From: Desulfonispora thiosulfatigenes DSM 11270 | GTDB lineage: Bacteria; Bacillota; Peptococcia; Peptococcales; Desulfonisporaceae | Assembly: GCF_900176035.1 (NCBI RefSeq) | Contig: NZ_FWWT01000022.1 | Location: 310,001-374,000 of the forward strand | Length of the DNA: 64,000 nt | Direction of reading: 5' to 3' | Shown: in pieces, positions 35,240-44,378 of the stretch | Layout: the number at the start of each line of letters is the position of its first letter | How positions within the stretch are numbered: position 1 is the first letter of the stretch | Translations under genes and position numbers: made by a program | The notes under the pieces: model-generated | What the model saw: the letters and a program-made list of their open reading frames with translations, nothing else | Databases searched by the model: none | What the model was told of the DNA's origin: nothing

Positions 35240-37675
35240 ATGAAAAGTTTTTTTAAACTAATTCAAAATAATTTTAACTTAAGTGATGATTTAATGGAAA
35301 TCATTGAAAAAAGTTATACAAATGTACAAACTCCATGGCAGAAAATATCTGATATTACTGCCATTAATCAATTTAAAATTTTAAAAGCATTTCAAAAACA
35401 TAAGGCATCTGATTTTCACTTAAATGGTTCTACCGGCTATGGTTATGGTGATGTAGGCAGGGACTTGTTTGAAGAAATATGGGCTAGTATATTTAAAAGT
35501 GAAGCAGCTCTTGTAAGATCTAATATAGTTTCTGGAACTCATGCTATAGCAATTAGTCTATTTGGTAATTTAAAGCCAGGTGATGAGGTTATTTCAATTA
35601 GTGGTACTCCTTATGATACTTTACTTGAAATTATAGGAAAGAATAAAGAACCTGGTACCTTATCAGAATTAAATATATCCCATAAGGTTATTGACTTAAC
35701 TTCGGAAGGGGATTTTAATTATGATCAGATAAAAGACGAGATAACAGAGCAAACTAAAATGATTTGCATTCAAAGATCCAGGGGATATAATTGGAGACCA
35801 TCTTTAACTATAGCTAAGATTAAGAGTATAATTAGCTATCTTAAACAAATTAATCCAAATTTAATTTGTTTTGTGGATAATTGTTATGGTGAATTTGTAG
35901 AAGAAATCGAGCCTATCGAAATAGGAGCTGACCTAGCAGCTGGTTCTTTAATTAAAAACCCTGGTGGGGGCCTAGCTCCCAGGGGAGGATATGTTGTAGG
36001 AAAAAAAGACTTAGTAAATAATGCATCGCTTAGATTAACAGCTCCAGGTATCTCGGGAGAAGTAGGGTCAGCACTAGATTTTAATCGATTAGCTTATCAA
36101 GGTTTATTTATGGCTCCTTTAATCGTTGAGCAAGCTTTAAAGGGATCTATATATACTTCTGAGCTATTAGACGCTTTAGGATATAATGTATCTCCAAAAG
36201 CATCAGAAAAACGAACTGACATAATTCAAGCAATAAAATTAGAAAGTCCTGAAAAAATGCGTTTATTTTCAAAAGGTATCCAAAGCGCATCACCTTTAGA
36301 CTCTCATGTAACTCCTTATGAAACAGCATTACCTGGTTATGATGATGCTGTAATTATGGCTGGAGGAACATTTATTCAAGGATCATCTATTGAATTAAGT
36401 GTCGATGGTCCATTTCGCGAGCCATATATTATATATTTGCAAGGTGGCTTAAGTGTGAACCATATTATTATAGGAGTAATTTCGGCAATAAGAGAAATTA
36501 AAAAAATTCTCAATAAATTAATAAACTTTGAATATAATTATAAATGTAACAAAAAAAGTTTAGAAAGCAGAGGTTTGATTATGAAAAAAATTAAGGTTGG
36601 TTTAATGTTTGGGGGAAGATCTGGTGAGCATGAGGTTTCTTTAAAATCAGCAGCCTCTATAGCCAAAACATTTAATAAAGATAAATACGAAATTATACCT
36701 ATTGGAATTGCTAAAGACGGTAAATGGTACGCTCCCATAGACATTTCTGGTATTGAAAATTTTTCGCAATTTATAAATACTGAAAATCAAGTAACAATAC
36801 TACCTTATCCTAATGAAAATAAGCTTATAAATATTAAAGATAATACAGTTGTTAGTAAGCTAGATATAGTATTTCCTGTGTTACATGGTACTTTTGGTGA
36901 AGATGGTACTATACAAGGCTTATTGGATTTAGCTAATATACCTTATGTTGGTTCTGGAGTACTAGGTTCTTCAGTGGGTATGGATAAAATTGCAATGAAG
37001 GATATCTTTGCTCAGCATGACTTATCCCAAGTTAAATACATAGGGGTGCTTCGTTCCGAAATAGAAAGGGATATTGAAAAGGTGATAGGGGAGATAAGGG
37101 ATTACCTTGAATTTCCATTGTTTGTAAAACCTGCTAATTTAGGATCTAGTGTAGGTATTAGTAAGGCTAATTCTGTTTTGGAATTGAAGGAATCACTTAT
37201 TGAAGCTGGTAAGTATGATCGAAAAATTATTATTGAAGAAGGACTTAATGTTCGCGAGATTGAAGTTAGTGTTTTAGGTAATGATAATCCAATAGTTTCC
37301 CTTCCTGGGGAAGTAATTCCAAGTAATGAATTCTATGATTATAAAGCAAAATATATTGATAATTCTTCAACTTTAAATATACCAGCTAAAATAGATGAAA
37401 AAGTAATTTATAAAATTCAAGAATTAGCTAAAAGGGCCTTTTTAGCTTTAGATTGTGCTGGTTTAGCGAGAGTAGATTTCTTTATTTGTAAAGATATCGG
37501 AGAAATATATCTTAATGAAATAAATACATTACCTGGTTTTACATCAATTAGTATGTATCCTAAATTGTTCGAAGTGACTGGAATCATGATGGCTGATTTA
37601 TTGGAGAATTTAATTAGTCTTGGTTTTGCTAGGTGTGATGAAAAGAATAAAAACTTAACTTCTTTTGAATTTTAA
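35240..37675 (+). CDS. Fusion ORF: YnbB-type PLP enzyme (aluminium resistance/methionine gamma-lyase family) plus D-alanine-D-alanine ligase
   Basis: A single 811-codon frame with two complete proteins. Residues 1 to about 425 form a PLP-dependent lyase-like enzyme with FHLNGSTGYGYGDVGRD, SGTHAIA and the likely cofactor lysine in GSLIKNPGGG. Residues 448-811 are a full Ddl ligase that makes the D-Ala-D-Ala dipeptide for peptidoglycan: LMFGGRSGEHEVSL, GSSVGI and LNEINTLPGFT. The 22-residue joint is AT-rich and looks like translated intergenic sequence; an ATG at 36581 with GAGG upstream could start ddl alone. Most likely the lyase stop codon was lost, giving a read-through fusion while ddl may still start internally. 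Confidence 0.88.
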   Translation: MKSFFKLIQNNFNLSDDLMEIIEKSYTNVQTPWQKISDITAINQFKILKAFQKHKASDFHLNGSTGYGYGDVGRDLFEEIWASIFKSEAALVRSNIVSGTHAIAISLFGNLKPGDEVISISGTPYDTLLEIIGKNKEPGTLSELNISHKVIDLTSEGDFNYDQIKDEITEQTKMICIQRSRGYNWRPSLTIAKIKSIISYLKQINPNLICFVDNCYGEFVEEIEPIEIGADLAAGSLIKNPGGGLAPRGGYVVGKKDLVNNASLRLTAPGISGEVGSALDFNRLAYQGLFMAPLIVEQALKGSIYTSELLDALGYNVSPKASEKRTDIIQAIKLESPEKMRLFSKGIQSASPLDSHVTPYETALPGYDDAVIMAGGTFIQGSSIELSVDGPFREPYIIYLQGGLSVNHIIIGVISAIREIKKILNKLINFEYNYKCNKKSLESRGLIMKKIKVGLMFGGRSGEHEVSLKSAASIAKTFNKDKYEIIPIGIAKDGKWYAPIDISGIENFSQFINTENQVTILPYPNENKLINIKDNTVVSKLDIVFPVLHGTFGEDGTIQGLLDLANIPYVGSGVLGSSVGMDKIAMKDIFAQHDLSQVKYIGVLRSEIERDIEKVIGEIRDYLEFPLFVKPANLGSSVGISKANSVLELKESLIEAGKYDRKIIIEEGLNVREIEVSVLGNDNPIVSLPGEVIPSNEFYDYKAKYIDNSSTLNIPAKIDEKVIYKIQELAKRAFLALDCAGLARVDFFICKDIGEIYLNEINTLPGFTSISMYPKLFEVTGIMMADLLENLISLGFARCDEKNKNLTSFEF

Positions 37676-37718
37676 TATTTGTAATTTTAATATTTGTTTA
37701 GCTAAATTTGCATTGTAA

Positions 37719-37758
37719 AAATAAACGCTCTAGAATTGTCTATAGCGTTTATTTTTTA
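37719..37758 (+). terminator. Bidirectional terminator
   Basis: AAATAAACGCT/AGCGTTTATTT stem with a 14-base loop, T-rich on both strands. It serves the ddl fusion and the convergent recombinase gene. Confidence 0.85.
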
Positions 37759-37767
37759 TAAAATTAC

Positions 37768-38775
37768 TTAAATATTTTCATTTTTTAAGATTGGGTTTTT
37801 ATCTTTTACTTCTTTTAATCTATGCAGATTACTGTTTACATAAATAGAAGTAGTAGCTAAATTTTCATGACCAAGAAAATCTTGAATATCGTGTATTGAT
37901 ACGCCTTTATCAGCTAGTATGGTTGCAAAACTATGTCTTAACTTATGAGTAGTAAATTTCCTTTCTTCATTATTTAAATTTGCAAGCAAAAAAAGTTTAT
38001 CAATGATTAATTGTACACCTCTAGTTGAAATGCGTTGTTTTAAACGCGATAGAAATAGAGCCTGCCTATGACCAGTTTTTATTTCATAAGACTTAGGTCT
38101 AACTTTTAAATATGTATTTATAGCACTTATGCAGGTTTCATTTAAAGGCAAGATTCTTTCTTTTTTACCTTTTCCTTTAATTAGGATAGCATCATTTTCG
38201 ATATCCTCTAAATTAATACTTACTAATTCGCTGAGTCTAAGTCCTAATTCTAAAAAAAGAATAATAATAGCTTTATCTCTTTCTTTAAATTTTCCCTCAT
38301 ATGACTTTAGAATTGGTTCAATAATGGTTATTATCTGATTTTCAGTCAAGGAAATTGGTTGCTTTTTTGGTGTGCGAATATCAATATCGCCAATAGGTGT
38401 AGCTGCTATTTTATTAGTAAATAATAAATAATCAAAAAACCGTCTTATTGATACTAACTTTCTTTTTTGAGATCTTTCATTATTTTTTAACACTCCAACA
38501 TAAAAAGACATAAACCTTTGTACATCATTCCACGTCACACTGGTAATAATTTCATTTGTAAGTTCATCAAGTGATGTTTCTTTGAGGATTTGATTTATTT
38601 TTTCATCTAAATTAATATTAGGGTTTTTATGAAAAATTAAAATAAATCTAAAGAAAAATGATAAATCAAGCATATATTCATTAACTGTTTTAGGCGTAAG
38701 CCTGCGAGTATTTGCAATAAAATCTTGATAGTCAGATAAGTATAAATTTTGTTTAGTTTTCTCGCTCAAAATCAT
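37768..38775 (-). CDS. XerC/XerD-like tyrosine recombinase
   Basis: Full-length site-specific recombinase of about 335 residues. The N-terminal SAM-like domain (LTPKTVNEYMLDLSFFFRF) precedes the catalytic domain with Arg in ELGLRLSELV, Lys in GKGKKERILPL, HKLRHSFAT, His in LGHENLATTS, and Tyr in IYVN. Chromosome dimer resolution or mobile-element integration are both possible; in Bacillus xerD stands near deoB-pnp-dacF, which favours a Xer role. The start is uncertain: ATG 38775 is only 2 bases after AAGGAGG, while a TTG at 38769 has ideal spacing. Confidence 0.87.
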   Translation of the reverse strand: MILSEKTKQNLYLSDYQDFIANTRRLTPKTVNEYMLDLSFFFRFILIFHKNPNINLDEKINQILKETSLDELTNEIITSVTWNDVQRFMSFYVGVLKNNERSQKRKLVSIRRFFDYLLFTNKIAATPIGDIDIRTPKKQPISLTENQIITIIEPILKSYEGKFKERDKAIIILFLELGLRLSELVSINLEDIENDAILIKGKGKKERILPLNETCISAINTYLKVRPKSYEIKTGHRQALFLSRLKQRISTRGVQLIIDKLFLLANLNNEERKFTTHKLRHSFATILADKGVSIHDIQDFLGHENLATTSIYVNSNLHRLKEVKDKNPILKNENI

Positions 38776-38911
38776 AACCTCCTTATACTTCACCAAATCA
38801 TAATTTTGTGAAGTTCATATTATTAGATTCTCTAATAACTTATAAATTCCTTTTATTTTTAAATCTTTTTTTATTTTAACTTTATATTTTAAAATTAACT
38901 TTTTAAACAAT

Positions 38912-38975
38912 AAAAAAAGGTTGGGCTTTTAAAAGGTCTTCCTTAAATCCTTTTAAAATATCACAACCTTTTTTA
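38912..38975 (-). terminator. Terminator of dacF
   Basis: AAAAAAAGGTTG/CAACCTTTTTTA with an inner CTTTTAAAAGG/CCTTTTAAAA hairpin. On the minus strand the outer stem ends in TTTTTTT. Confidence 0.8.
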
Positions 38976-39007
38976 TATTTTTATAATGACTTTAACTTTA
39001 CTTATAA

Positions 39008-40165
39008 TTAGTCAAAATCATATAATTCCGTGTATACTTTATTGAATTGACGCCAAATAGTTCCACGCTTTACATTTTCCTTTGCTACTAAATCATATTC
39101 ACATATGCGCGTATTACTTTTTAGTATGGTAACTGTTCCAACCTTATCGCCTTTCTTGACTGGAGCTTTAATACTTGACATTAATTTTATTTCTTTTGTA
39201 ATATTTTTGTCCTTACCTTTTGCAATTATTGTTCCAACATTATCTTTTGTAACTGCGGTAACAAAATCTTGTTCACCTTTATCAACATTAATTTGACCTA
39301 CTTCTTGCCCTTTTTTCATGAATTCTTGATACTTGTATCCAGCAAAACCATAATTAAAGAGAGTCATGGCGTCTCTAAAATTACCTCTCCGTTCTTGTGC
39401 TCCTAATACAACAGAAATTAGACGTAAAGAATCTCTCTTTGCAGTTGAAGCTAAACAAAAACCTGATTCTTCACCAATCCATCCAGTTTTAAATCCATCC
39501 GCACCTTTATACCACCATAAGAGTTTATTGGTACTATCAAGTTGGAACGGTTTTTCGGTATTTTCACGTAATTTATAATGTTTAATTGATGTTAATTGTA
39601 ATAATTCTTTATGTTTTAAACCTTCCTTTGCTATCATGGCCATGTCATATGCACTCGTATAGTGTCCTTCTGCTTTTAATCCATTAGTATTTTGAAATTG
39701 TGTATGTTTTAATCCTAATTCTTTTGCTTTTTCATTCATTGCTTTAATAAAAGATTCTTCACTACCATATAAATGTTCAGCAACAGCTACGCAAGAATCA
39801 TTAGCAGATCCAACAGCAATAGAAATCAATAACTCTTTTAGTTTCATTTCTTCACCTGGTTCTAAATAGATTTGAGAACCACCATACTGTGAAGCATGTT
39901 CACTTGCTACCACCACATCCTCAAAATTACCTCTACCATCCTTAATTGCTTCAATAGCAACTAATAAGGTCATTAATTTAGTTACACTTGCTGGTGCTCT
40001 TTCAACATGAGGGTCCTTTTCATATAGAATTTTACCTGATTCAGCATCAATTAATATTACTGAAGGTGATTCTAATTTTAAATCATTTGCAAAAGTAGCT
40101 TGGGGTACTAATGTGAATAACAAAAGTAATAGTGTCATTATTGAGATACTTCTTTTCATGTTCAC
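39008..40165 (-). CDS. dacF: D-alanyl-D-alanine carboxypeptidase, DacF/PBP5 type
   Basis: Exported penicillin-binding protein that trims the last D-Ala from peptidoglycan stem peptides. The 385 residues begin with a signal peptide ending near TFAND. Active-site motifs are SVTKLM (nucleophile Ser), SAND for SxN, and KTG in GFKTGWI. A C-terminal beta domain follows (about 290-370). The GTG at 40165, 7 bases after GGAGG, is the likely start; an ATG two codons later is too far from the RBS. In Bacillus dacF is followed by the spoIIA (sigF) operon; that operon is not here. Confidence 0.93.
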   Translation of the reverse strand: MNMKRSISIMTLLLLLFTLVPQATFANDLKLESPSVILIDAESGKILYEKDPHVERAPASVTKLMTLLVAIEAIKDGRGNFEDVVVASEHASQYGGSQIYLEPGEEMKLKELLISIAVGSANDSCVAVAEHLYGSEESFIKAMNEKAKELGLKHTQFQNTNGLKAEGHYTSAYDMAMIAKEGLKHKELLQLTSIKHYKLRENTEKPFQLDSTNKLLWWYKGADGFKTGWIGEESGFCLASTAKRDSLRLISVVLGAQERRGNFRDAMTLFNYGFAGYKYQEFMKKGQEVGQINVDKGEQDFVTAVTKDNVGTIIAKGKDKNITKEIKLMSSIKAPVKKGDKVGTVTILKSNTRICEYDLVAKENVKRGTIWRQFNKVYTELYDFD

Positions 40166-40266
40166 AAAACTTCCTCCTTAAATATTTCTTTTATTTTATT
40201 ATTTCCAAAAAAGATTTAGGTATGCTTTATCTTTGAAGGTAAATAATATAAAAAGGAGGTGTTTTC

Positions 40267-40419
40267 ATGACTTTATATATAGCAGTTTCATTATTACTAT
40301 TTCTTGGAGGATTAACTTTATTTGTAATTGGCTCAAAAGTAATTTATCCTCTCTATTTAATGTTTATAGAACAAAAAGTAATTAGTAATCCTACAAAATT
40401 CCTCAAAAAGGTCAAATAA
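40267..40419 (+). CDS. Small membrane protein, 50 residues
   Basis: AAGGAGGTG is followed 7 bases later by an ATG opening MTLYIAVSLLLFLGGLTLFV, one transmembrane helix, then a short basic tail ending FLKKVK. It is flanked by its own terminator. No family is recognised; the ideal RBS and terminator argue that it is real. It reads away from dacF on the opposite strand. Confidence 0.7.
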   Translation: MTLYIAVSLLLFLGGLTLFVIGSKVIYPLYLMFIEQKVISNPTKFLKKVK

Positions 40420-40423
40420 AAAC

Positions 40424-40446
40424 TCCCTATTATTTAGGGATTTTTT
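40424..40446 (+). terminator. Terminator after the 50-residue gene
   Basis: TCCCTA/TAGGGA stem with a 5-base loop followed by TTTTTT. It can also serve the pnp gene that ends at 40451 on the other strand only weakly. Confidence 0.8.
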
Positions 40447-40450
40447 ATTA

Positions 40451-41251
40451 TTAAATAGCTGAAATTATTTTTAAAACAAGTTTTCTTAAATCATGTTTAA
40501 CATTTTCAGCTGTTGCAATAACTTCATTATGATCTAATTTTTTATCTAAAACTCCTGCTGCCATATTTGTTATACAAGAAATACCCAAAACTTCCATACT
40601 ACCATGATTAGCAACAATAGTTTCAGGAACTGTTGACATCCCCACCGCATCGGCACCTATCACTCGTAAATATTTTATTTCTGCAGGAGTTTCATAGCTA
40701 GGTCCTGTTACCCCTGAATAAACGCCTTCTTCTACATGTATGCTTAATTCTTTAGCCATATCTTTAGCTATCGCCCTGAAATTAGGATTATAAGCATAAC
40801 TCATGTCTGGAAATCTAACTCCAAATTCATTTTTATTTGTCCCTATTAAAGGATTAGTACCCATTAAGTTGATATGGTCTTTTATAATCATAATTGTTCC
40901 AGGTTTATAGCTGGTATTAATTCCACCTGCTGCATTAGTAACTAAAAGTTTCTTTACGCCTAATAATTGCATAACTCTAATAGGAAATGTTACTTGCTCC
41001 ATATTATACCCTTCATAGTAATGAAATCTACCTTGCATTGCAATTACGGAAGTTCCTGACAGCATGCCTACAACTAATCTTCCTTCATGACCTTCAACGG
41101 TTGATACAGGAAAATTAGGTATTTCATTATAGGGAATATAAATTGGATTTTCTATTTCTTCAGCTAAAAAGCCTAATCCAGAACCTAAGATTAATCCTAA
41201 TTCTGGTTTAATATTTATTTTTTCAGTTAGATATTTAATTGTTTTTTCCAT
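40451..41251 (-). CDS. Purine nucleoside phosphorylase (trimeric, PNP-I type)
   Basis: Splits inosine or guanosine with phosphate into base and (deoxy)ribose-1-phosphate. The 266 residues contain LGSGLGFLAEE (phosphate loop), GRFHYYEGY, TNAAGGIN, GPSYETPAEI and AVGMSTVPETIVA, all typical of the high-molecular-type trimeric enzyme. It follows deoB by 25 bases, so the two form a nucleoside salvage operon. Confidence 0.95.
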   Translation of the reverse strand: MEKTIKYLTEKINIKPELGLILGSGLGFLAEEIENPIYIPYNEIPNFPVSTVEGHEGRLVVGMLSGTSVIAMQGRFHYYEGYNMEQVTFPIRVMQLLGVKKLLVTNAAGGINTSYKPGTIMIIKDHINLMGTNPLIGTNKNEFGVRFPDMSYAYNPNFRAIAKDMAKELSIHVEEGVYSGVTGPSYETPAEIKYLRVIGADAVGMSTVPETIVANHGSMEVLGISCITNMAAGVLDKKLDHNEVIATAENVKHDLRKLVLKIISAI

Positions 41252-41276
41252 ATACTTTACCTCTCTTTAAAATTAA

Positions 41277-42449
41277 TTAATTCTTTTTAATTTCATTCCA
41301 CATACTTGTACCATAACCTTCATATTTAACATTAAAATATTCTGCTAAAGTTGCACCTAAATCTCCAAAGCTTGATCTAGTTCCTATATTTAAGTTTTTT
41401 TGTACTGAATTACCCATTATAAGTAGTGGTACATATTCTCTATTATGATCAGTGCCTGGTGTTGTAGGATCATTGCCATGATCAGCAACAAGAATTAAAA
41501 TAGTATTTTCATCTAATATTTCCCAAAGCTCAGGTAATCTTTTATCAAAACCTTCCAATGCTTTAGCATAACCTACAGCATCATTTCTATGACCATATAA
41601 AGAGTCAAAATCAACTAAATTAGTGAAAACTAAACCTTCTTGTAAGTTTTCATAGGCAGAAATAGTTTTGTCGACACCTTCCATATTGTTTTTAGTTGGA
41701 TAACTTTTACTTATACCTTCTCCTGCAAATATATCATAAATTTTCCCCACACTAATTACTTCTTTATTATTTTCTATAAGTGTATCAAGTAAGGTCTTTT
41801 TAGGTGGCTTTAAGGAATAATCATGACGATTTGCTGTTCTAACAAAATTTCCAGGAAGTCCTCTAAAAGGTCTCGCAATTACCCTTCCTACCTTAAACTT
41901 ACCATCTAAAAGCTTTCGTGCACTTTTACACATATTATATAATTCTTCAATTGGTATTATGTCCTCGTGTGCTGCTATTTGAAAAACACTATCTGCTGAA
42001 GTATATATTATAGGGAATCCTGTTTCCATATGTTCTTTACCAAGTCTTTCTATGATTTCAGTACCAGAAGCTACTTCATTGCCTATAATATCTCTACCGA
42101 TTAATTGTTTAAATTCTGAAATTAATTCATCGGGAAACCCATTTGGAAATGTAGGCATTGCTTCTTCAGTTATAATGCCCATTAACTCCCAATGACCTGC
42201 AGTAGTATCTTTTCCTTTAGATAATTCTGCTAATTTACCGTAGCTACCGAGTGTATTAATTTGAGGTACTACTCCTGTTACTTCCGTTAAATTACCTAAA
42301 CCCATTTTTTCTAAATTAGGCAAATTTAATCCTCTAACATGATCAGATATATTTTTTAAAGTATTACAATTATCATCTCCATATAGATGAGCATCAGGCA
42401 ATTGACCTATCCCTAAACTGTCTAAAACTATTATAATTGCTTTTTTCAT
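41277..42449 (-). CDS. deoB: Phosphopentomutase
   Basis: Interconverts (deoxy)ribose-1- and 5-phosphate, the step after nucleoside phosphorolysis. The 390 residues belong to the alkaline phosphatase-like metalloenzyme family: VLDSLGIGQLPDA at the N-terminus, the nucleophile Thr in GKDTTAGHWE, and the metal-binding LVADHGNDPTTPGTDHNRE near the end. RBS GGGGAGG precedes ATG. Confidence 0.96.
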   Translation of the reverse strand: MKKAIIIVLDSLGIGQLPDAHLYGDDNCNTLKNISDHVRGLNLPNLEKMGLGNLTEVTGVVPQINTLGSYGKLAELSKGKDTTAGHWELMGIITEEAMPTFPNGFPDELISEFKQLIGRDIIGNEVASGTEIIERLGKEHMETGFPIIYTSADSVFQIAAHEDIIPIEELYNMCKSARKLLDGKFKVGRVIARPFRGLPGNFVRTANRHDYSLKPPKKTLLDTLIENNKEVISVGKIYDIFAGEGISKSYPTKNNMEGVDKTISAYENLQEGLVFTNLVDFDSLYGHRNDAVGYAKALEGFDKRLPELWEILDENTILILVADHGNDPTTPGTDHNREYVPLLIMGNSVQKNLNIGTRSSFGDLGATLAEYFNVKYEGYGTSMWNEIKKN

Positions 42450-42603
42450 TAGTAACCTCCCCTATCTTAAGTAGGATATATTATAAATATTAAAATATAC
42501 AGTTTTATTAAGTTATTCAATAATTGATTAAAAACTTCCTGCATTATTAGCTAAGTATTGGTTATATTAACTAATAAAGTATTGATTTTGGAAGGATGAT
42601 AAT

Positions 42604-42861
42604 ATGTTAGCAAAAAAATGGAAAAGTGAAGGTTATGATAACGAAAAAGGTAATTTTACAATATTTTATGATTTGTGTAAGGGTTGTGGTTTATGTATAG
42701 AAAAATGTCCCACAAGTTGCATATCTTGGTCTAAGTCTTTAGGTTTCATGGGTACACCTTCAGTAATTCCAAATATGGAAAAATGTATTGTATGTGGTAC
42801 TTGTGAATTAGTATGTCCTGAACCAGCAATAGTAATATCTCGAAAGCAAATTAAAAAATAA
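42604..42861 (+). CDS. 2[4Fe-4S] ferredoxin-like protein
   Basis: 85 residues with CKGCGLCIEKCP and CIVCGTCELVCP, ligands for two [4Fe-4S] clusters, and a 20-residue N-terminal extension. Similar to the delta-like subunits or stand-alone ferredoxins of 2-oxoacid oxidoreductases, but no partner enzyme is next to it. It is a lone plus-strand gene between deoB and spoIIM, with RBS GGAAGG. Confidence 0.87.
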   Translation: MLAKKWKSEGYDNEKGNFTIFYDLCKGCGLCIEKCPTSCISWSKSLGFMGTPSVIPNMEKCIVCGTCELVCPEPAIVISRKQIKK

Positions 42862-42910
42862 ATAAAATACTAGAGTAAGAATTTAATTAAGCTATATTAA
42901 TAATGAAAAC

Positions 42911-42960
42911 GCACCCTCTAGCTAGACTTGAACTTTCTACTCGTCTATTCTATAGGGTGC
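42911..42960 (-). terminator. Hairpin downstream of spoIIM
   Basis: A 7-bp G/C-rich stem, GCACCCT/AGGGTGC, with a long 36-base loop; on the minus strand it is followed by GTTTTCATTATT. The loop contains GTTCAAGT, which looks like a tRNA T-loop, and the stem is the length of an acceptor stem, but the T-stem does not pair and the element is too short for a tRNA. Confidence 0.4.
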
Positions 42961-42994
42961 ATAGTTATTTATTATTAATTAGAACTTTATTATT

Positions 42995-43609
42995 TTATTT
43001 CAGCATATTTGATGTTAAAGGTATTACATATCCTTCTATTATGCCGGCTCCAATCATAATCACAGCTATACTTAGCATAATTACTGTATACCTTATAAAA
43101 TAAGCAATTAATGAATAAGCATTATTTTTATTTCCTTTAACGAGATAGACACAAAAATTAACTGCAAGTATACCAGCTATTATTAAGGCGGGTATATTGA
43201 TAATGTTTTGTGGTAAAACTGTTAATAATATCAGCATCAGACCCTCAAGAGCTTTATTTTTAATTAAAAACCCAACTGTAAATCCTAATATAAAACCTCT
43301 CGTAAAAATAATTATTAATATTAGTGGTAATCCAATAACAGTTAGCCCAAGAAACCAAACTTTTGCTAATGTTTGAAGATTTCTTAAGATTGCATATTTA
43401 ATAGTTACCTGCGAATTATAATTATCATCTATATTTTTAATTCCATTATCCATAAAACTTTGCAAGTTAGTTATCTGGCTATCACTAAGGACATTTACCC
43501 CCATCGAACCGAAAAATATCCCCATAACAAAGAAGAAAAAGACTAAAATAATTATTATATAATTATTTCTAAAATATTTTTTAAAATCTAGCTTGACCAA
43601 TCTCTTCAT
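42995..43609 (-). CDS. spoIIM: Stage II sporulation protein M
   Basis: Membrane protein of the SpoIIDMP complex that remodels septal peptidoglycan during engulfment. The 204 residues have five or so hydrophobic segments and the family text GFILGFTVGFLI. The position between nudF and deoB/pnp/dacF matches the gene order of Bacillus and many Clostridia. GAGGAGG precedes ATG. Confidence 0.92.
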   Translation of the reverse strand: MKRLVKLDFKKYFRNNYIIIILVFFFFVMGIFFGSMGVNVLSDSQITNLQSFMDNGIKNIDDNYNSQVTIKYAILRNLQTLAKVWFLGLTVIGLPLILIIIFTRGFILGFTVGFLIKNKALEGLMLILLTVLPQNIINIPALIIAGILAVNFCVYLVKGNKNNAYSLIAYFIRYTVIMLSIAVIMIGAGIIEGYVIPLTSNMLK

Positions 43610-43680
43610 AATTTCCTCCTCTTTTGAAATCCTTTACATATAATATATATGCATAAAAAGAGGGTAATTATGACTAAATT

Positions 43681-44358
43681 TTATAAAGAAAGATATCCTT
43701 TGTTTATTATAATTTGATAGATATGACCAGCTGCTAAAATATCCTCATACGAATTACTACTTGCCGCAACTACTGCAATAGACTTGCCTTTAGCTAAATC
43801 AATTGCTCTTTGTGCGCAAATTAAGGCAGGATCATTTCCTTTATACAGAGTTGTTCTTGCCACGGTCCCAGTAGTGATAGAAGTGCTATATTGAAAAGCT
43901 GCATCATATGCCACTCCTCCTGTATCACTAACACATATCACAACCTTGTTGTCAAAGTCTGTGATTTTAGCTATTTCCGCTCCCAAATTAGGAATAATAT
44001 CAGCAATTTTGGCTTTGCTTCTTTTAATACCCCTTATGACCTTTTGGCATTTCTTTTCTCTTTCTTCATAACTTCCATAACGTGGTTCGGAAATTAAAAT
44101 TACTTCTGTATTATGTTCAAGAGCTTTTTGCCCGGCTAAATAACCAATTTGTTCAGGGTTTACCTTTACAGGTGCTCTAGTTAAATCAGGACTAGCCCCA
44201 TATGCAAAAATAGCACCTTTTTCTAAAGCTATTTCAACTGATGTTGACATGTCGATTACGTCCACTATCATTACGAGATATCCTCTTTGTGAATAGAGGG
44301 CAGCGCCTGATGCATTAGCGGTCACGACAATCTCTTTGGTATTTTGTAAATTATTCAT
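43681..44358 (-). CDS. Conserved hypothetical protein of the nudF-spoIIM region
   Basis: 225 residues, soluble, alpha/beta in character with several Gly-Ala rich strands (VVTANASGAALYSQRGYLVMIVDVID near the start, split here as VVTANASGAA and VMIVDVID) and a later VICVSDTGGVAYDAA. No family is recognised with confidence; it has the look of a Rossmann-like fold. ATG 44358 lies 7 bases after GGGG; an ATG at 44364 is too close to it. It is 14 bases or so after nudF, so probably co-transcribed. Confidence 0.6.
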   Translation of the reverse strand: MNNLQNTKEIVVTANASGAALYSQRGYLVMIVDVIDMSTSVEIALEKGAIFAYGASPDLTRAPVKVNPEQIGYLAGQKALEHNTEVILISEPRYGSYEEREKKCQKVIRGIKRSKAKIADIIPNLGAEIAKITDFDNKVVICVSDTGGVAYDAAFQYSTSITTGTVARTTLYKGNDPALICAQRAIDLAKGKSIAVVAASSNSYEDILAAGHIYQIIINKGYLSL

Positions 44359-44378
44359 TTTCATACCCCGATATAATT

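Noticed and set aside
42911-42960. tRNA-like element on the minus strand (7-bp outer stem, GTTCAAGT loop)
   Set aside because: Only 50 bases, no pairing T-stem and no anticodon arm; better explained as a long-loop hairpin at the spoIIM end.
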